NCBI RefSeq assembly: GCF_900215295.1
Contig: NZ_OCMF01000001.1
Coordinates: 868,001-932,000 of the forward strand
DNA: 64,000 nt
Reading direction: 5' to 3'
DNA from: Salinimicrobium sediminis
Lineage (GTDB): Bacteria; Bacteroidota; Bacteroidia; Flavobacteriales; Flavobacteriaceae
This document shows positions 15,316 to 22,761 of the stretch, in pieces. The translations under genes and the position numbers were made by a program. How positions within the stretch are numbered: the stretch's first letter is position 1; every line of letters begins with the position of its first letter. The notes below the pieces were generated by a model. The model searched no databases. It worked only from the letters and a program-made list of their open reading frames with translations, and had not been told where the DNA came from.

Positions 15316-16059
15316 TTACGTAGTAAACAATTTTACCGAGGCAATGACAAGTACTACCGCCAGGATATAGCTCAGCCGCCGGTTATTGAATTTTTTACTT
15401 CCAAAATAGGCCCCCAGAAAACCTCCTATGAGTGCAATACCGACTAACATCAAAGATTCTCTGCTTAAAGTAACTCCTGTAGTCCACTGTCCGATCAAAC
15501 CTGAAGCGGAATTCACCCAGATAAATAAAGCTGAAACCGCAGCTGCTTCTTTCATTTTTCCCCAGTGCAACAATAGAATAATAGGTGTCAAAACTATACC
15601 CCCGCCAATACCTATGAGCCCGGAAAAAAAGCCTATGATCCCACCAACCACCAGGCCCTGCCACAATTTTACCTTTTTAATGACCTCAACTTCTTTCCCA
15701 AAAACATTCAGCAGTTTCAGGACGGCAAACACCAATAAAAGCGCCAGCACTTTTTTGTACACAGAAGCGTCGACCTCTATTGTCCCTCCCAAAAAAGCGA
15801 GTGGGATAGAGGTGATCGCAAATGAGATAAATAATTTCCGGTTAAAGTAACCTTCCTTATAGTAATAGAAAAAAGCAATGCCCGCCACAAATAAGTTAAG
15901 CAAAAGGGCAGTTGGCTTCATGGTTTCGGGAGCAAAAGAAAACAATGCCATCAAGGCCAGATACCCACTGGCACCTCCATGACCTACACTGGAATACATG
16001 AAAGAAACCACGGGTAGTGCCAGCAGAAATAGATATATGTTCTCTGGTTGTAACATCAT
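15316..16059 (-). CDS. TSUP-family (TauE/SafE) anion exporter
   Basis: The 247-residue protein has about seven to eight membrane helices and the duplicated TauE/SafE glycine motifs (SSVGHGGASGYLAL near residue 22 and GLIGIGGGIVLTPIIL near 135). Family members move sulfite, sulfonates or other small sulfur or carboxyl anions. It is embedded in the molybdenum cofactor operon, between mobA and the ModE-like gene with 0-1 bp spacing, so it is expressed with them. It could export sulfite made by the sulfur enzyme or carry an oxyanion needed for cofactor synthesis. Both are inference; no dedicated molybdate transporter is visible in the window. Confidence 0.85.
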   Translation of the reverse strand: MMLQPENIYLFLLALPVVSFMYSSVGHGGASGYLALMALFSFAPETMKPTALLLNLFVAGIAFFYYYKEGYFNRKLFISFAITSIPLAFLGGTIEVDASVYKKVLALLLVFAVLKLLNVFGKEVEVIKKVKLWQGLVVGGIIGFFSGLIGIGGGIVLTPIILLLHWGKMKEAAAVSALFIWVNSASGLIGQWTTGVTLSRESLMLVGIALIGGFLGAYFGSKKFNNRRLSYILAVVLVIASVKLFTT

Positions 16060-16398
16060 TTACAAACTCTTGATTTTTTCAAGCTGGATGTCCAAAAAAT
16101 TCCAGCATTTTCTATTCATGTCATCAAAAACACCCACCAAGGATTTACCATAGGCAGTAAGTTCTGTTCCTCCGCCACCCTTGCCGCCAATGCTGTTGAT
16201 GGTGACAGGTTTTGGAGTGGTCTTGTTAACCGCATCAATGAGATTCCATGCCTTTTTATAGGAAATATCCAGCGATCTGGCTGCTTTTGACAAGGAGCCG
16301 GTCTCATCAATGGCTTTCAATAACCGGATCTTTCCTTCTCCTAAAAATTCCCTGCCATCCAGTTCAATCCAAATCCTGCTTTTGATTTTATATTTCAT
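16060..16398 (-). CDS. ModE-like winged-helix protein (DNA-binding domain only)
   Basis: The 112-residue protein matches the N-terminal DNA-binding half of ModE (KIRLLKAIDETGSLSKAARSLDISYKKAWNLID, then INSIGGKGGGGTELTAYG), but ends before the molybdate-binding MOP domains. Such short forms are common and may not bind molybdate themselves. Lying directly after moeA and within the cofactor operon, it probably adjusts expression of the same genes. A palindrome at the moeA promoter (17594-17606) is a candidate target. Confidence 0.88.
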   Translation of the reverse strand: MKYKIKSRIWIELDGREFLGEGKIRLLKAIDETGSLSKAARSLDISYKKAWNLIDAVNKTTPKPVTINSIGGKGGGGTELTAYGKSLVGVFDDMNRKCWNFLDIQLEKIKSL

Positions 16399-16408
16399 TT
16401 ACCTCCAT

Positions 16409-17584
16409 TTAAAAGGGTAGCAATATCACCTCAACAATATCGCCCACTCTTATCTCTGTCCATTCTCCCGGCATCTTGATGAGGGCATTTGCCACGGCAA
16501 AAGTTTGTAGCATGGCCGAGCTTTGCCCTTCTAAAATAGAAACACCTCCATCCTTGTATAGTGCTTTTAAAAACTGAGGCCGATCACCATTTTTAATAAA
16601 ATAAGACTTCGACTCGGCCATTACTTTCATCAGGGCTTTATCCTGTCCTGTCATTTTTTGCAGGGAGGCATATACATAGATGTAAAAGCAGGTCAAAGCG
16701 GCCGCAGGGTTCCCCGGAAGTGCAAACAGCAGTGTGTTCTCATTTTTTCCGAAGAAAAGAGGCTTTCCGGGTTTTTGATTTACTTTATAAAAGATTTGCT
16801 CAATATCCAATTCCCTGAGTGTCTTCCCAACAAAGTCATAATCTCCAACAGATATTCCGCCGCTGATTATTACCACCCCATTTTCAGCAATAATATTTTT
16901 TAAGCTGTTATAGGTCTCATTAAAATTGTCCTGAATTTTATAAACCCTAACATCCCTGAAGCCAAGATCGAGCAGTGCACTTTTGAGCATAACAGAGTTG
17001 CTCTCATAAATCTTTCCGAAGGTTAGGGATTTTCCGGCTTCGATAAGCTCATTGCCTGTTGTTACTATTGCAACCGAAGGTTTTTTATTAACAGCAACTT
17101 CCGTAATTCCCAAAGAGCTTAAGTAACCTATAGCGGCAGGGGTTAATTTAGTGCCTCTCTTAAGAGCTACCTCTCCTTTTTTAACCTGCTCTCCTATTGG
17201 CCGGATATTTTCTCCCGGAACAGCTTCGTTTTCGACGATAATCACCTCGTCCTGTACCTTGACTTTTTCCTGCATCACCACCACATTGGCCGAATTAGGA
17301 ACGGGAGCGCCCGTGAAAATACGAAGAGCTTCTCCCTTGCTCAAAACGGGCTGATGATGATCTCCGGCCTTTACTTCAGCTATCAGGGAATATGACTCGT
17401 CTTCACATAGGTTGAGAGCATAACCGTCCATGGCCGCCTGCCTGAAGGGAGGCATATTAATTGGAGAAAGAACATCCCGGAACAAAATTTCATTTTGCGA
17501 ATTTTCAACAGGCAAAGTAACCTCCCTTGAAAGTTCTCTGCTGTTTTCAATGACTGACTTTAAAGCCTCTTCAATGCTGACCAT
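16409..17584 (-). CDS. moeA: Molybdopterin molybdenumtransferase MoeA
   Basis: The 391-residue protein has the MoeA layout: the N-terminal segment with PPFRQAAMDGYAL, the TGAPVPNSANVVVMQE motif, the MoCF-binding core with TTGNEL, KIYESNS and ISGGISVGDYDFV, PGKPLFFG and LPGNPAAALTC, and a C-terminal beta domain. It inserts molybdate into adenylated molybdopterin. It is the first gene of the cofactor operon, with a likely promoter immediately upstream. Confidence 0.95.
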   Translation of the reverse strand: MVSIEEALKSVIENSRELSREVTLPVENSQNEILFRDVLSPINMPPFRQAAMDGYALNLCEDESYSLIAEVKAGDHHQPVLSKGEALRIFTGAPVPNSANVVVMQEKVKVQDEVIIVENEAVPGENIRPIGEQVKKGEVALKRGTKLTPAAIGYLSSLGITEVAVNKKPSVAIVTTGNELIEAGKSLTFGKIYESNSVMLKSALLDLGFRDVRVYKIQDNFNETYNSLKNIIAENGVVIISGGISVGDYDFVGKTLRELDIEQIFYKVNQKPGKPLFFGKNENTLLFALPGNPAAALTCFYIYVYASLQKMTGQDKALMKVMAESKSYFIKNGDRPQFLKALYKDGGVSILEGQSSAMLQTFAVANALIKMPGEWTEIRVGDIVEVILLPF

Positions 17585-17593
17585 GTCAATTCC

Positions 17594-17613
17594 GTTATGT
17601 CATAACAAACATA
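17594..17613 (-). promoter_or_regulatory. Likely moeA promoter with overlapping palindrome
   Basis: Read on the minus strand, TATGTTTG (17606-17613) matches the TAnnTTTG -7 consensus. Immediately downstream is GTTATG-A-CATAAC (17594-17606), a perfect palindrome covering the expected transcription start. Its GTTAT/ATAAC arms recall part of the E. coli ModE operator, so the ModE-like protein two genes on is a candidate binder. The -33 region is weak. Confidence 0.45.
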
Positions 17614-17672
17614 GCGAAAGGCCTCAGCTCTATATATGATAATTGTCAGGGAAAGAAAAATTCAATATGACC

Positions 17673-18929
17673 TCAAGAAATGAATTGGAACCGGGAATAG
17701 AGTGGCTTCAAATGTTTTCTATACAAGTTATCTGTCACATTCTCCTCAATCTTTTCTCTGTACCTCTCTAAAAGTGGGAAAAACTCACCTTCTTTTTCTG
17801 CTGCTATTTTATATGCAGTATGAAGCAGTTGTCTAAAGTGAGGGTTATAATCACCTGAAGCGGAATCATGACGTAGGGCAGCTGCAAACTCCCTTCCGGA
17901 GGAGAAATCTTCCGGAGCCGGCAGTTTTGTTTTATCTATCGCTAGAACTGACTTGTAACCTTTCGTCAGTTCCTCATAGCGGTCCAATGCCTCTCTATAT
18001 AAGTCTATACTGAAGTCAAAACCTTCTCCTTCACTTTCCGCCAGACCTATCAGTTCTTCTAACCAGGTGGTGCCGGCGGTTTTGAGGTGCAAACCAGAAT
18101 TGTGTTTTTTTATAAGCTTGTTGATCACCCGATAAATGGAAAATTTATCGCTGCCGGTATGAACACTTATTTTAAGATTCTTCGGAAGATCAAATTGCGC
18201 AACAGCAAATCTCAGCACCAACAGATCTTCCTCAAATTCCTTTTCAAATTGAGAAATATCGCCAACGTAATCCACTCCTTTGTTGAAGCTTCCGGTGAAT
18301 TTTGGTGCAATGGTGTTTACAGGTACTCCATAATGAGATAGAGCGGCAAGAATGAAGAAAAGTTCCACGGGAGACTGAGGATGTTCTACCTCATCTATCG
18401 AAACTTCAATATGTATATTTTCCTTTTTTTTGCCGGCGATATAGGAGTAAACCTCTCCGGCATTCTTAGCTGCCAGCAGAAAGTTATCCAGCATTTCCCA
18501 AAGATGGGTTTTTGAAATTTGCATCTTATGGTCTATACCCGGAATTTTCAATTCCCCTGAATATTCTCTGAAATAGGTTAGAAAATTCTCCTCTTCAGAG
18601 GCAGGTGCCTTCTTTCCAATGAATTCGGCCACATCTATCGTAAAAAAATTACTCACCTCCAGAAAAGGATCTACCGTGTTGAAATTGATATGATCGGCAT
18701 CAACAAAATAAGCTCCCTGAAAACCCACAGTCTTCACTGCTCTATCGGCTTCTTTTCTGAGACTCTCCGGGCTGGTCCCAACGGTTTTATGCTCCCGGTG
18801 TGACTTATTCCACACCGGCGTCACCTCCACTCCCTCCTGTCTAAGTTTTAAGATAGCTTTCAACTGTGCCGTGCCTTCTTTTCCAAACCTGTCTCCCACT
18901 CCAAAAGAATACTTTCCTAGTCTGCCCAT
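17673..18929 (-). CDS. uxaE: Tagaturonate/fructuronate epimerase UxaE
   Basis: The 418-residue protein resembles the UxaE family (first assigned in Thermotoga), which interconverts D-tagaturonate and D-fructuronate. Recognisable segments are KYSFGVGDRFGKEG, FVDADHINF, SIDEVEHPQSPVELFFIL, APKFTGSFNKGVDY and SVHTGSDKFSIY, the last two holding likely metal and substrate ligands. It is the third gene of the uxuA-SDR-uxaE group and lets galacturonate-derived tagaturonate enter the glucuronate branch. Length fits the family. It is the last gene of the first pectin operon; no clear terminator follows. Confidence 0.85.
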   Translation of the reverse strand: MGRLGKYSFGVGDRFGKEGTAQLKAILKLRQEGVEVTPVWNKSHREHKTVGTSPESLRKEADRAVKTVGFQGAYFVDADHINFNTVDPFLEVSNFFTIDVAEFIGKKAPASEEENFLTYFREYSGELKIPGIDHKMQISKTHLWEMLDNFLLAAKNAGEVYSYIAGKKKENIHIEVSIDEVEHPQSPVELFFILAALSHYGVPVNTIAPKFTGSFNKGVDYVGDISQFEKEFEEDLLVLRFAVAQFDLPKNLKISVHTGSDKFSIYRVINKLIKKHNSGLHLKTAGTTWLEELIGLAESEGEGFDFSIDLYREALDRYEELTKGYKSVLAIDKTKLPAPEDFSSGREFAAALRHDSASGDYNPHFRQLLHTAYKIAAEKEGEFFPLLERYREKIEENVTDNLYRKHLKPLYSRFQFIS

Positions 18930-18940
18930 TTTTTCCCTTT

Positions 18941-19747
18941 TTATACTCCGCTAAAAGCTCCAAAACCTCCATCAACCGCTATAACAGTGCCGGTAACGAA
19001 AGATGAAGCATCTCCCGCCAGCCAGTTTGCCGCTCCCTGAAGTTCTTCGGGCTTGCCAAAGCGATTCATAGGAGTTTGCTTTACAATCGTTTCACCACGA
19101 GAGGTTAGACTGCCATCTTCATTTAATAAAAGATCCCGGTTTTGCTCTCCAATAAAAAATCCGGGGGCAATGGCATTTACCCGAATCCTGTCGCCATATT
19201 TTTGTGCCATTTCTACGGCCAGCCATTTCGTAAAATTGTCTACTGCAGCCTTTGCGGCCGAATATCCCATTACCCGTGTAAGTGCTCTTGTGGCCGCAAG
19301 TGAAGAAATATTAATGATACTACCCTTCTTTTGTTCAACCATACTTTTAGAAAATATCAGGGTAGGCAGCACAGTCCCCTTGAAATTGAGCTGATTCACC
19401 ATGTCAAAATCGTTAATATTAAGATCAAAGATACTTTGATCTGGACTGATGGTAGCACCTTTCATATTCCCACCAGCAGCATTCACCAAGATGTCTACCT
19501 TTCCGAATTTTTTTTCCATTGCTTCTCTGGCTGTCTCTAATTTTAGCTTGTCAAGGACATCTGCAACCAAACCCACAGCTTTTCCGCCGGCCCTCTCTAT
19601 TTCCTCTACTCTGATCTGTACAGTTTCCTCACTGCGCCCCAGGATGCCCACTTTCACTCCTTCGGTGGCCAGTCCCATTGCAATTGCACCTCCCAGCACG
19701 CCATTTCCTCCGGTTATAACTGCTACTTTATCTTTTAAATTATTCAT
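18941..19747 (-). CDS. SDR-family D-mannonate oxidoreductase (fructuronate reductase), probable
   Basis: The 268-residue short-chain dehydrogenase has the Rossmann motif TGGNGVLGGAIA near residue 13, the NAAGG segment, catalytic serine in NISSLAA and the YSAAKAA tyrosine-lysine pair. Standing between uxuA and uxaE, it most likely reduces D-fructuronate to D-mannonate, replacing the unrelated classical UxuB. SDR sequence alone does not fix substrate; the assignment comes from the operon. Spacing to both neighbours is about 12 bp. Confidence 0.8.
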   Translation of the reverse strand: MNNLKDKVAVITGGNGVLGGAIAMGLATEGVKVGILGRSEETVQIRVEEIERAGGKAVGLVADVLDKLKLETAREAMEKKFGKVDILVNAAGGNMKGATISPDQSIFDLNINDFDMVNQLNFKGTVLPTLIFSKSMVEQKKGSIINISSLAATRALTRVMGYSAAKAAVDNFTKWLAVEMAQKYGDRIRVNAIAPGFFIGEQNRDLLLNEDGSLTSRGETIVKQTPMNRFGKPEELQGAANWLAGDASSFVTGTVIAVDGGFGAFSGV

Positions 19748-19759
19748 TTTAGTCTTATT

Positions 19760-20950
19760 TTAATTTCCGAGAGAGCTAATAATTCCCATCTCCAGTCCAC
19801 GCAGTTCTGCGAGGCCACGCAACCTTCCAATGGCCGAATAACCCGGATAGGTGGTTTTCTCCAGATCGTCAAGCATTTGGTGCCCGTGATCTGGTCTCAT
19901 GGGAAGAGGCCGATTTTTTTGCCCTTTTTGACACTCATAGAAAGTGCGCACCAGCTTGTACATCTCTGCATTCCCCTCCAGGTGGTTCGCTTCATAGAAT
20001 CTGGAGTTTCCTTCCCGTTGTACTGATCGTAAGTGGACAAAATGAATACGGTCAAAAAAGGTTCGAATAATTTCTGGAAGGTCATTGTTTTCTGAAGCTC
20101 CAAAACTACCACTGCAAAAGGTGAGTCCATTGGCTATGGACGGCACCTGCCTGAAAATATAATCCAAATCACCTATATTACTTACCACTCGGGGCAATCC
20201 CAATACCGGCCATGGTGGATCATCAGGATGAATGGCCATATTAACACCTGCTTCATCGGCCACGGGAATTATTTCCTCGAGAAAATTCACCAGATTCTCC
20301 CGGAGCTGTTCTGCTGAAATTCCCTTATAATCCTCCAGCCCCTTCCGAAGCTTATCCAGAGTAAAACCTTTTTGATCTCCCGGGAGCGCCATTAACAAGC
20401 TCTCCTTAAGCCTCGCAAGTTCTTCTTCGGCCATTTGCGGATACCTGCTCTTTGCTTTTTCTACCATAGCAGGATCATAGTCGGCTTCGGCATTCTCTCT
20501 TTTAAGTATAAAAAGATCAAATATGATAAGGTCTTCCAAATCGTGCAACAAAGCGGTACCGCCGTCTTCCAGTTCATAGCGCACATTCGTCCGTAACCAA
20601 TCAAGAACCGGCATAAAATTGTAGCATACCCTGGTGATGCCGCTCCTGCCAAGATTTCGCAGACTCTGCTTATAATTCTCTATAAATGCAGTTTTATCCT
20701 TCTTGCCTTGTTTTATGTGTTCATGCACCGGGAGACTCTCTACCACATTCCAGTGCAGAGGAAAGGCATTTTCTTTATTGCTTTGGACAAGTAGAGCTTT
20801 TCTCTTCTCGATCTCTTCCACACTCCACACCTCCCCCACCGGGATATGGTGTAAAGCTGTGACCACTCCGTTGGCACCTGCCTGTTTAATAGCCTGTAAA
20901 TTTACAGGATCATGTGGCCCGTACCACCTCCAGCTTTGTTCAAAGACCAT
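19760..20950 (-). CDS. uxuA: Mannonate dehydratase UxuA
   Basis: The 396-residue enzyme starts MVFEQSWRWYGPHDPV and continues ANGVVTALHHIPVGEVW, the family's N-terminal signature. Metal and substrate residues appear in MAIHPDDPPWPVLGLPRVV, LTFCSGSFGA, FVHLRSV and RPDHGHQM. It dehydrates D-mannonate to 2-keto-3-deoxygluconate. About 100 bp separate it from the GH28 gene upstream. That gap contains TAGTTTTG (minus strand, 20998-21005), a perfect -7 box, so an internal promoter is possible. No LacI-type operator is visible there. Confidence 0.94.
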   Translation of the reverse strand: MVFEQSWRWYGPHDPVNLQAIKQAGANGVVTALHHIPVGEVWSVEEIEKRKALLVQSNKENAFPLHWNVVESLPVHEHIKQGKKDKTAFIENYKQSLRNLGRSGITRVCYNFMPVLDWLRTNVRYELEDGGTALLHDLEDLIIFDLFILKRENAEADYDPAMVEKAKSRYPQMAEEELARLKESLLMALPGDQKGFTLDKLRKGLEDYKGISAEQLRENLVNFLEEIIPVADEAGVNMAIHPDDPPWPVLGLPRVVSNIGDLDYIFRQVPSIANGLTFCSGSFGASENNDLPEIIRTFFDRIHFVHLRSVQREGNSRFYEANHLEGNAEMYKLVRTFYECQKGQKNRPLPMRPDHGHQMLDDLEKTTYPGYSAIGRLRGLAELRGLEMGIISSLGN

Positions 20951-20997
20951 AGCTTATTATTTGTTTCTTCTAAAGTTAAAACCATTTCCCTCCCTTT

Positions 20998-21005
20998 CAA
21001 AACTA
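20998..21005 (-). promoter_or_regulatory. Possible internal promoter before uxuA
   Basis: On the minus strand this reads TAGTTTTG, matching TAnnTTTG, 48 bp upstream of the uxuA start in the widest gap of the operon. No good -33 element lies at the expected 19-21 bp. Confidence 0.3.
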
Positions 21006-21052
21006 AACCGCAATGAATTCTTATGACAGAAGAAATAGCGCAAAAAAGATCT

Positions 21053-22417
21053 CTACTGCTTCCCAGAAACCGAAGTAGGAACTGTAGCTTCTTTTCCAAT
21101 AATTACCTCGTCTAAAATGACATTTTTGGTGTTCGTTATTGAAGTAGCATTTTGGGTCTTGTTTACTTTGATGTTGGTGAGTTTTACATTCTCTACCTTA
21201 CTCTCTTCAAATCCCTGGATAACCACTGCAGTCCCCGTGGCTTCCTCGCAAGTCACATTGGTGATAAAAACATCTGAAATCCTGGAATTAAATCCTTCTC
21301 CTTCCCCGTGATAGTTGGCAGTAATGTAAAAGCAATCTTCAACTTTCTGAAGTTCTATATCGTTAATGTATATATTCCTGATATAACCTCCCCGGTCCGG
21401 ATTAGTTTTGAAGTAGATCCCTCTTTTTAAATAGCCCCAGGCTTTGTTGTTCTCTACGTAGATGTTCTGTACCCCGGCAGACATTTCACTGCCTATCACC
21501 ACTCCGTGGAGACCTTTTAGAAGATTATTTCTAATCACAATATTTTCTGAAGGTGTAGCTGAATTGGACCGCCCCTCATGATCCCTCCCGGCTTTGATAG
21601 CGATATTGTCATCTCCGTTGTCAAATTTCACTTCTTCAATTAAAATATCACTCGCATATTCGGCGTCGAAACCATCGTTATTGAAGTTATGCGCATCAAA
21701 TTTTAATCCCCGCAGCGTCGCACTTTTCGACTTAAGCAGGTGGACGCACCAAAAAGGGGAATCTTCTATAGTGATATCTTCAAGAAGTATATTTTTTGAA
21801 TTCACAAACTGGATCAACTGCGGGCGCAGGTAATGCCCTTTGCCAAAGATTCTTTGCTCCACAGGAACTCCTGTATGATTCATTTTCCGGCTTAGTTGTT
21901 TATCCTTATCCTCAAGCTTCTTCCAGGCTGCCCAGGCTCCTCCCCCTTCTCCATCAATAGTACCTTTCCCCGTAATAGCAATGTTTTCAAGTTCGTTCCC
22001 ATAGATAAGCGGACTGTAATTGTAAAGCATTGTCCCTTCCCAACTGCTAAGGACCAGAGGATAATCTTTAGGATTATCCCCGAACCTTATCTTTGCACCT
22101 TCCTCAAGATGTAGGTTCACATTGTTCACAAAATGAATTGGACCATTAACAGTATACACTCCCTTCGGAACTATAAGCGTTCCTCCCTTTCTTTTCTTCA
22201 GGTGGCTCATAGCCCGGTCAAAAGCTCGTTTATTGTTTGAAACCGAATCTCCCTTAGCTCCAAATTTTATTATGGAAACCGTGTATTCGGGTATCACCGG
22301 AAGCTGGATCCTCTCCACGATCTCTTCAGTGGCTGCCTTTCTTTCCGGCTCAGATAATTGCGCCTGGGCATTCACCCCGACCAAGAGAACTACCCACAAC
22401 AGAATAATTTTTTTCAT
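21053..22417 (-). CDS. GH28 polygalacturonase-type glycoside hydrolase
   Basis: The 454-residue protein has a signal peptide (about residues 1-19, cleaved after AQA) and a right-handed beta-helix domain. GH28 catalytic signatures are present: NNDGFDAEY, FDNGDDNIAIKAGRD with the paired aspartates, and LHGVVIGSEMS with the histidine. The usual RIK motif is altered to YFKTN. It would cleave galacturonic acid residues from oligogalacturonides, probably from the ends in the periplasm since it has no lipobox. It follows kdgF by only 5 bp, linking trimming to handling of the released unsaturated uronate. Confidence 0.9.
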   Translation of the reverse strand: MKKIILLWVVLLVGVNAQAQLSEPERKAATEEIVERIQLPVIPEYTVSIIKFGAKGDSVSNNKRAFDRAMSHLKKRKGGTLIVPKGVYTVNGPIHFVNNVNLHLEEGAKIRFGDNPKDYPLVLSSWEGTMLYNYSPLIYGNELENIAITGKGTIDGEGGGAWAAWKKLEDKDKQLSRKMNHTGVPVEQRIFGKGHYLRPQLIQFVNSKNILLEDITIEDSPFWCVHLLKSKSATLRGLKFDAHNFNNDGFDAEYASDILIEEVKFDNGDDNIAIKAGRDHEGRSNSATPSENIVIRNNLLKGLHGVVIGSEMSAGVQNIYVENNKAWGYLKRGIYFKTNPDRGGYIRNIYINDIELQKVEDCFYITANYHGEGEGFNSRISDVFITNVTCEEATGTAVVIQGFEESKVENVKLTNIKVNKTQNATSITNTKNVILDEVIIGKEATVPTSVSGKQ

Positions 22418-22422
22418 ATCTC

Positions 22423-22761
22423 TTATTTTAGGAAATCCTCACGCACGGGACTGAAAACGTCAATTAACATGCCTGCCTCAAGGCATACGGCGCCGTGTTT
22501 AGCATTAGGCGGAACGAAGAATCCGTCGCCGGTTTCAAGAATTACAGTTTTGCCATCAATGCTGATCTTAAACTTTCCTGAAGCCACGATAGTGCCCTGG
22601 GAATGGAAATGCTCGTGCTCATAACCCACTGCGCCTTTTTCGAATTTCACCTTCACCATCATCAGCTGTGTATTATAGCCTGTGATTTGCCGGGTGATTC
22701 CGTCTCCGGCGGATTCCCATTTGGCTTCAGCTTCTTTAAAAAATGTCTTTCCGTTTATCAT
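22423..22761 (-). CDS. kdgF: KdgF, ketonisation of unsaturated uronates (cupin)
   Basis: The small cupin has metal-binding histidines in YEHEHFHSQG and a later PPNAKHG, and ends with IDVFSPVREDFL, characteristic of KdgF. KdgF speeds conversion of 4,5-unsaturated galacturonate to linear 5-keto-4-deoxyuronate. I chose the start at 22761 (MINGKTFF), which makes an ATGA overlap with the stop of the upstream gene and gives 112 residues, the usual KdgF length; an in-frame ATG at 22788 would add nine residues and overlap more. There is no signal peptide, so it acts in the cytoplasm ahead of KduI. Confidence 0.88.
   Translation of the reverse strand: MINGKTFFKEAEAKWESAGDGITRQITGYNTQLMMVKVKFEKGAVGYEHEHFHSQGTIVASGKFKISIDGKTVILETGDGFFVPPNAKHGAVCLEAGMLIDVFSPVREDFLK

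Noticed and set aside
20902-21099. Small minus-strand frame before uxuA (65 codons)
   Set aside because: It overlaps the uxuA start in another frame and has no signal or domain; a G-rich stretch before its internal ATG was noted but is not enough.
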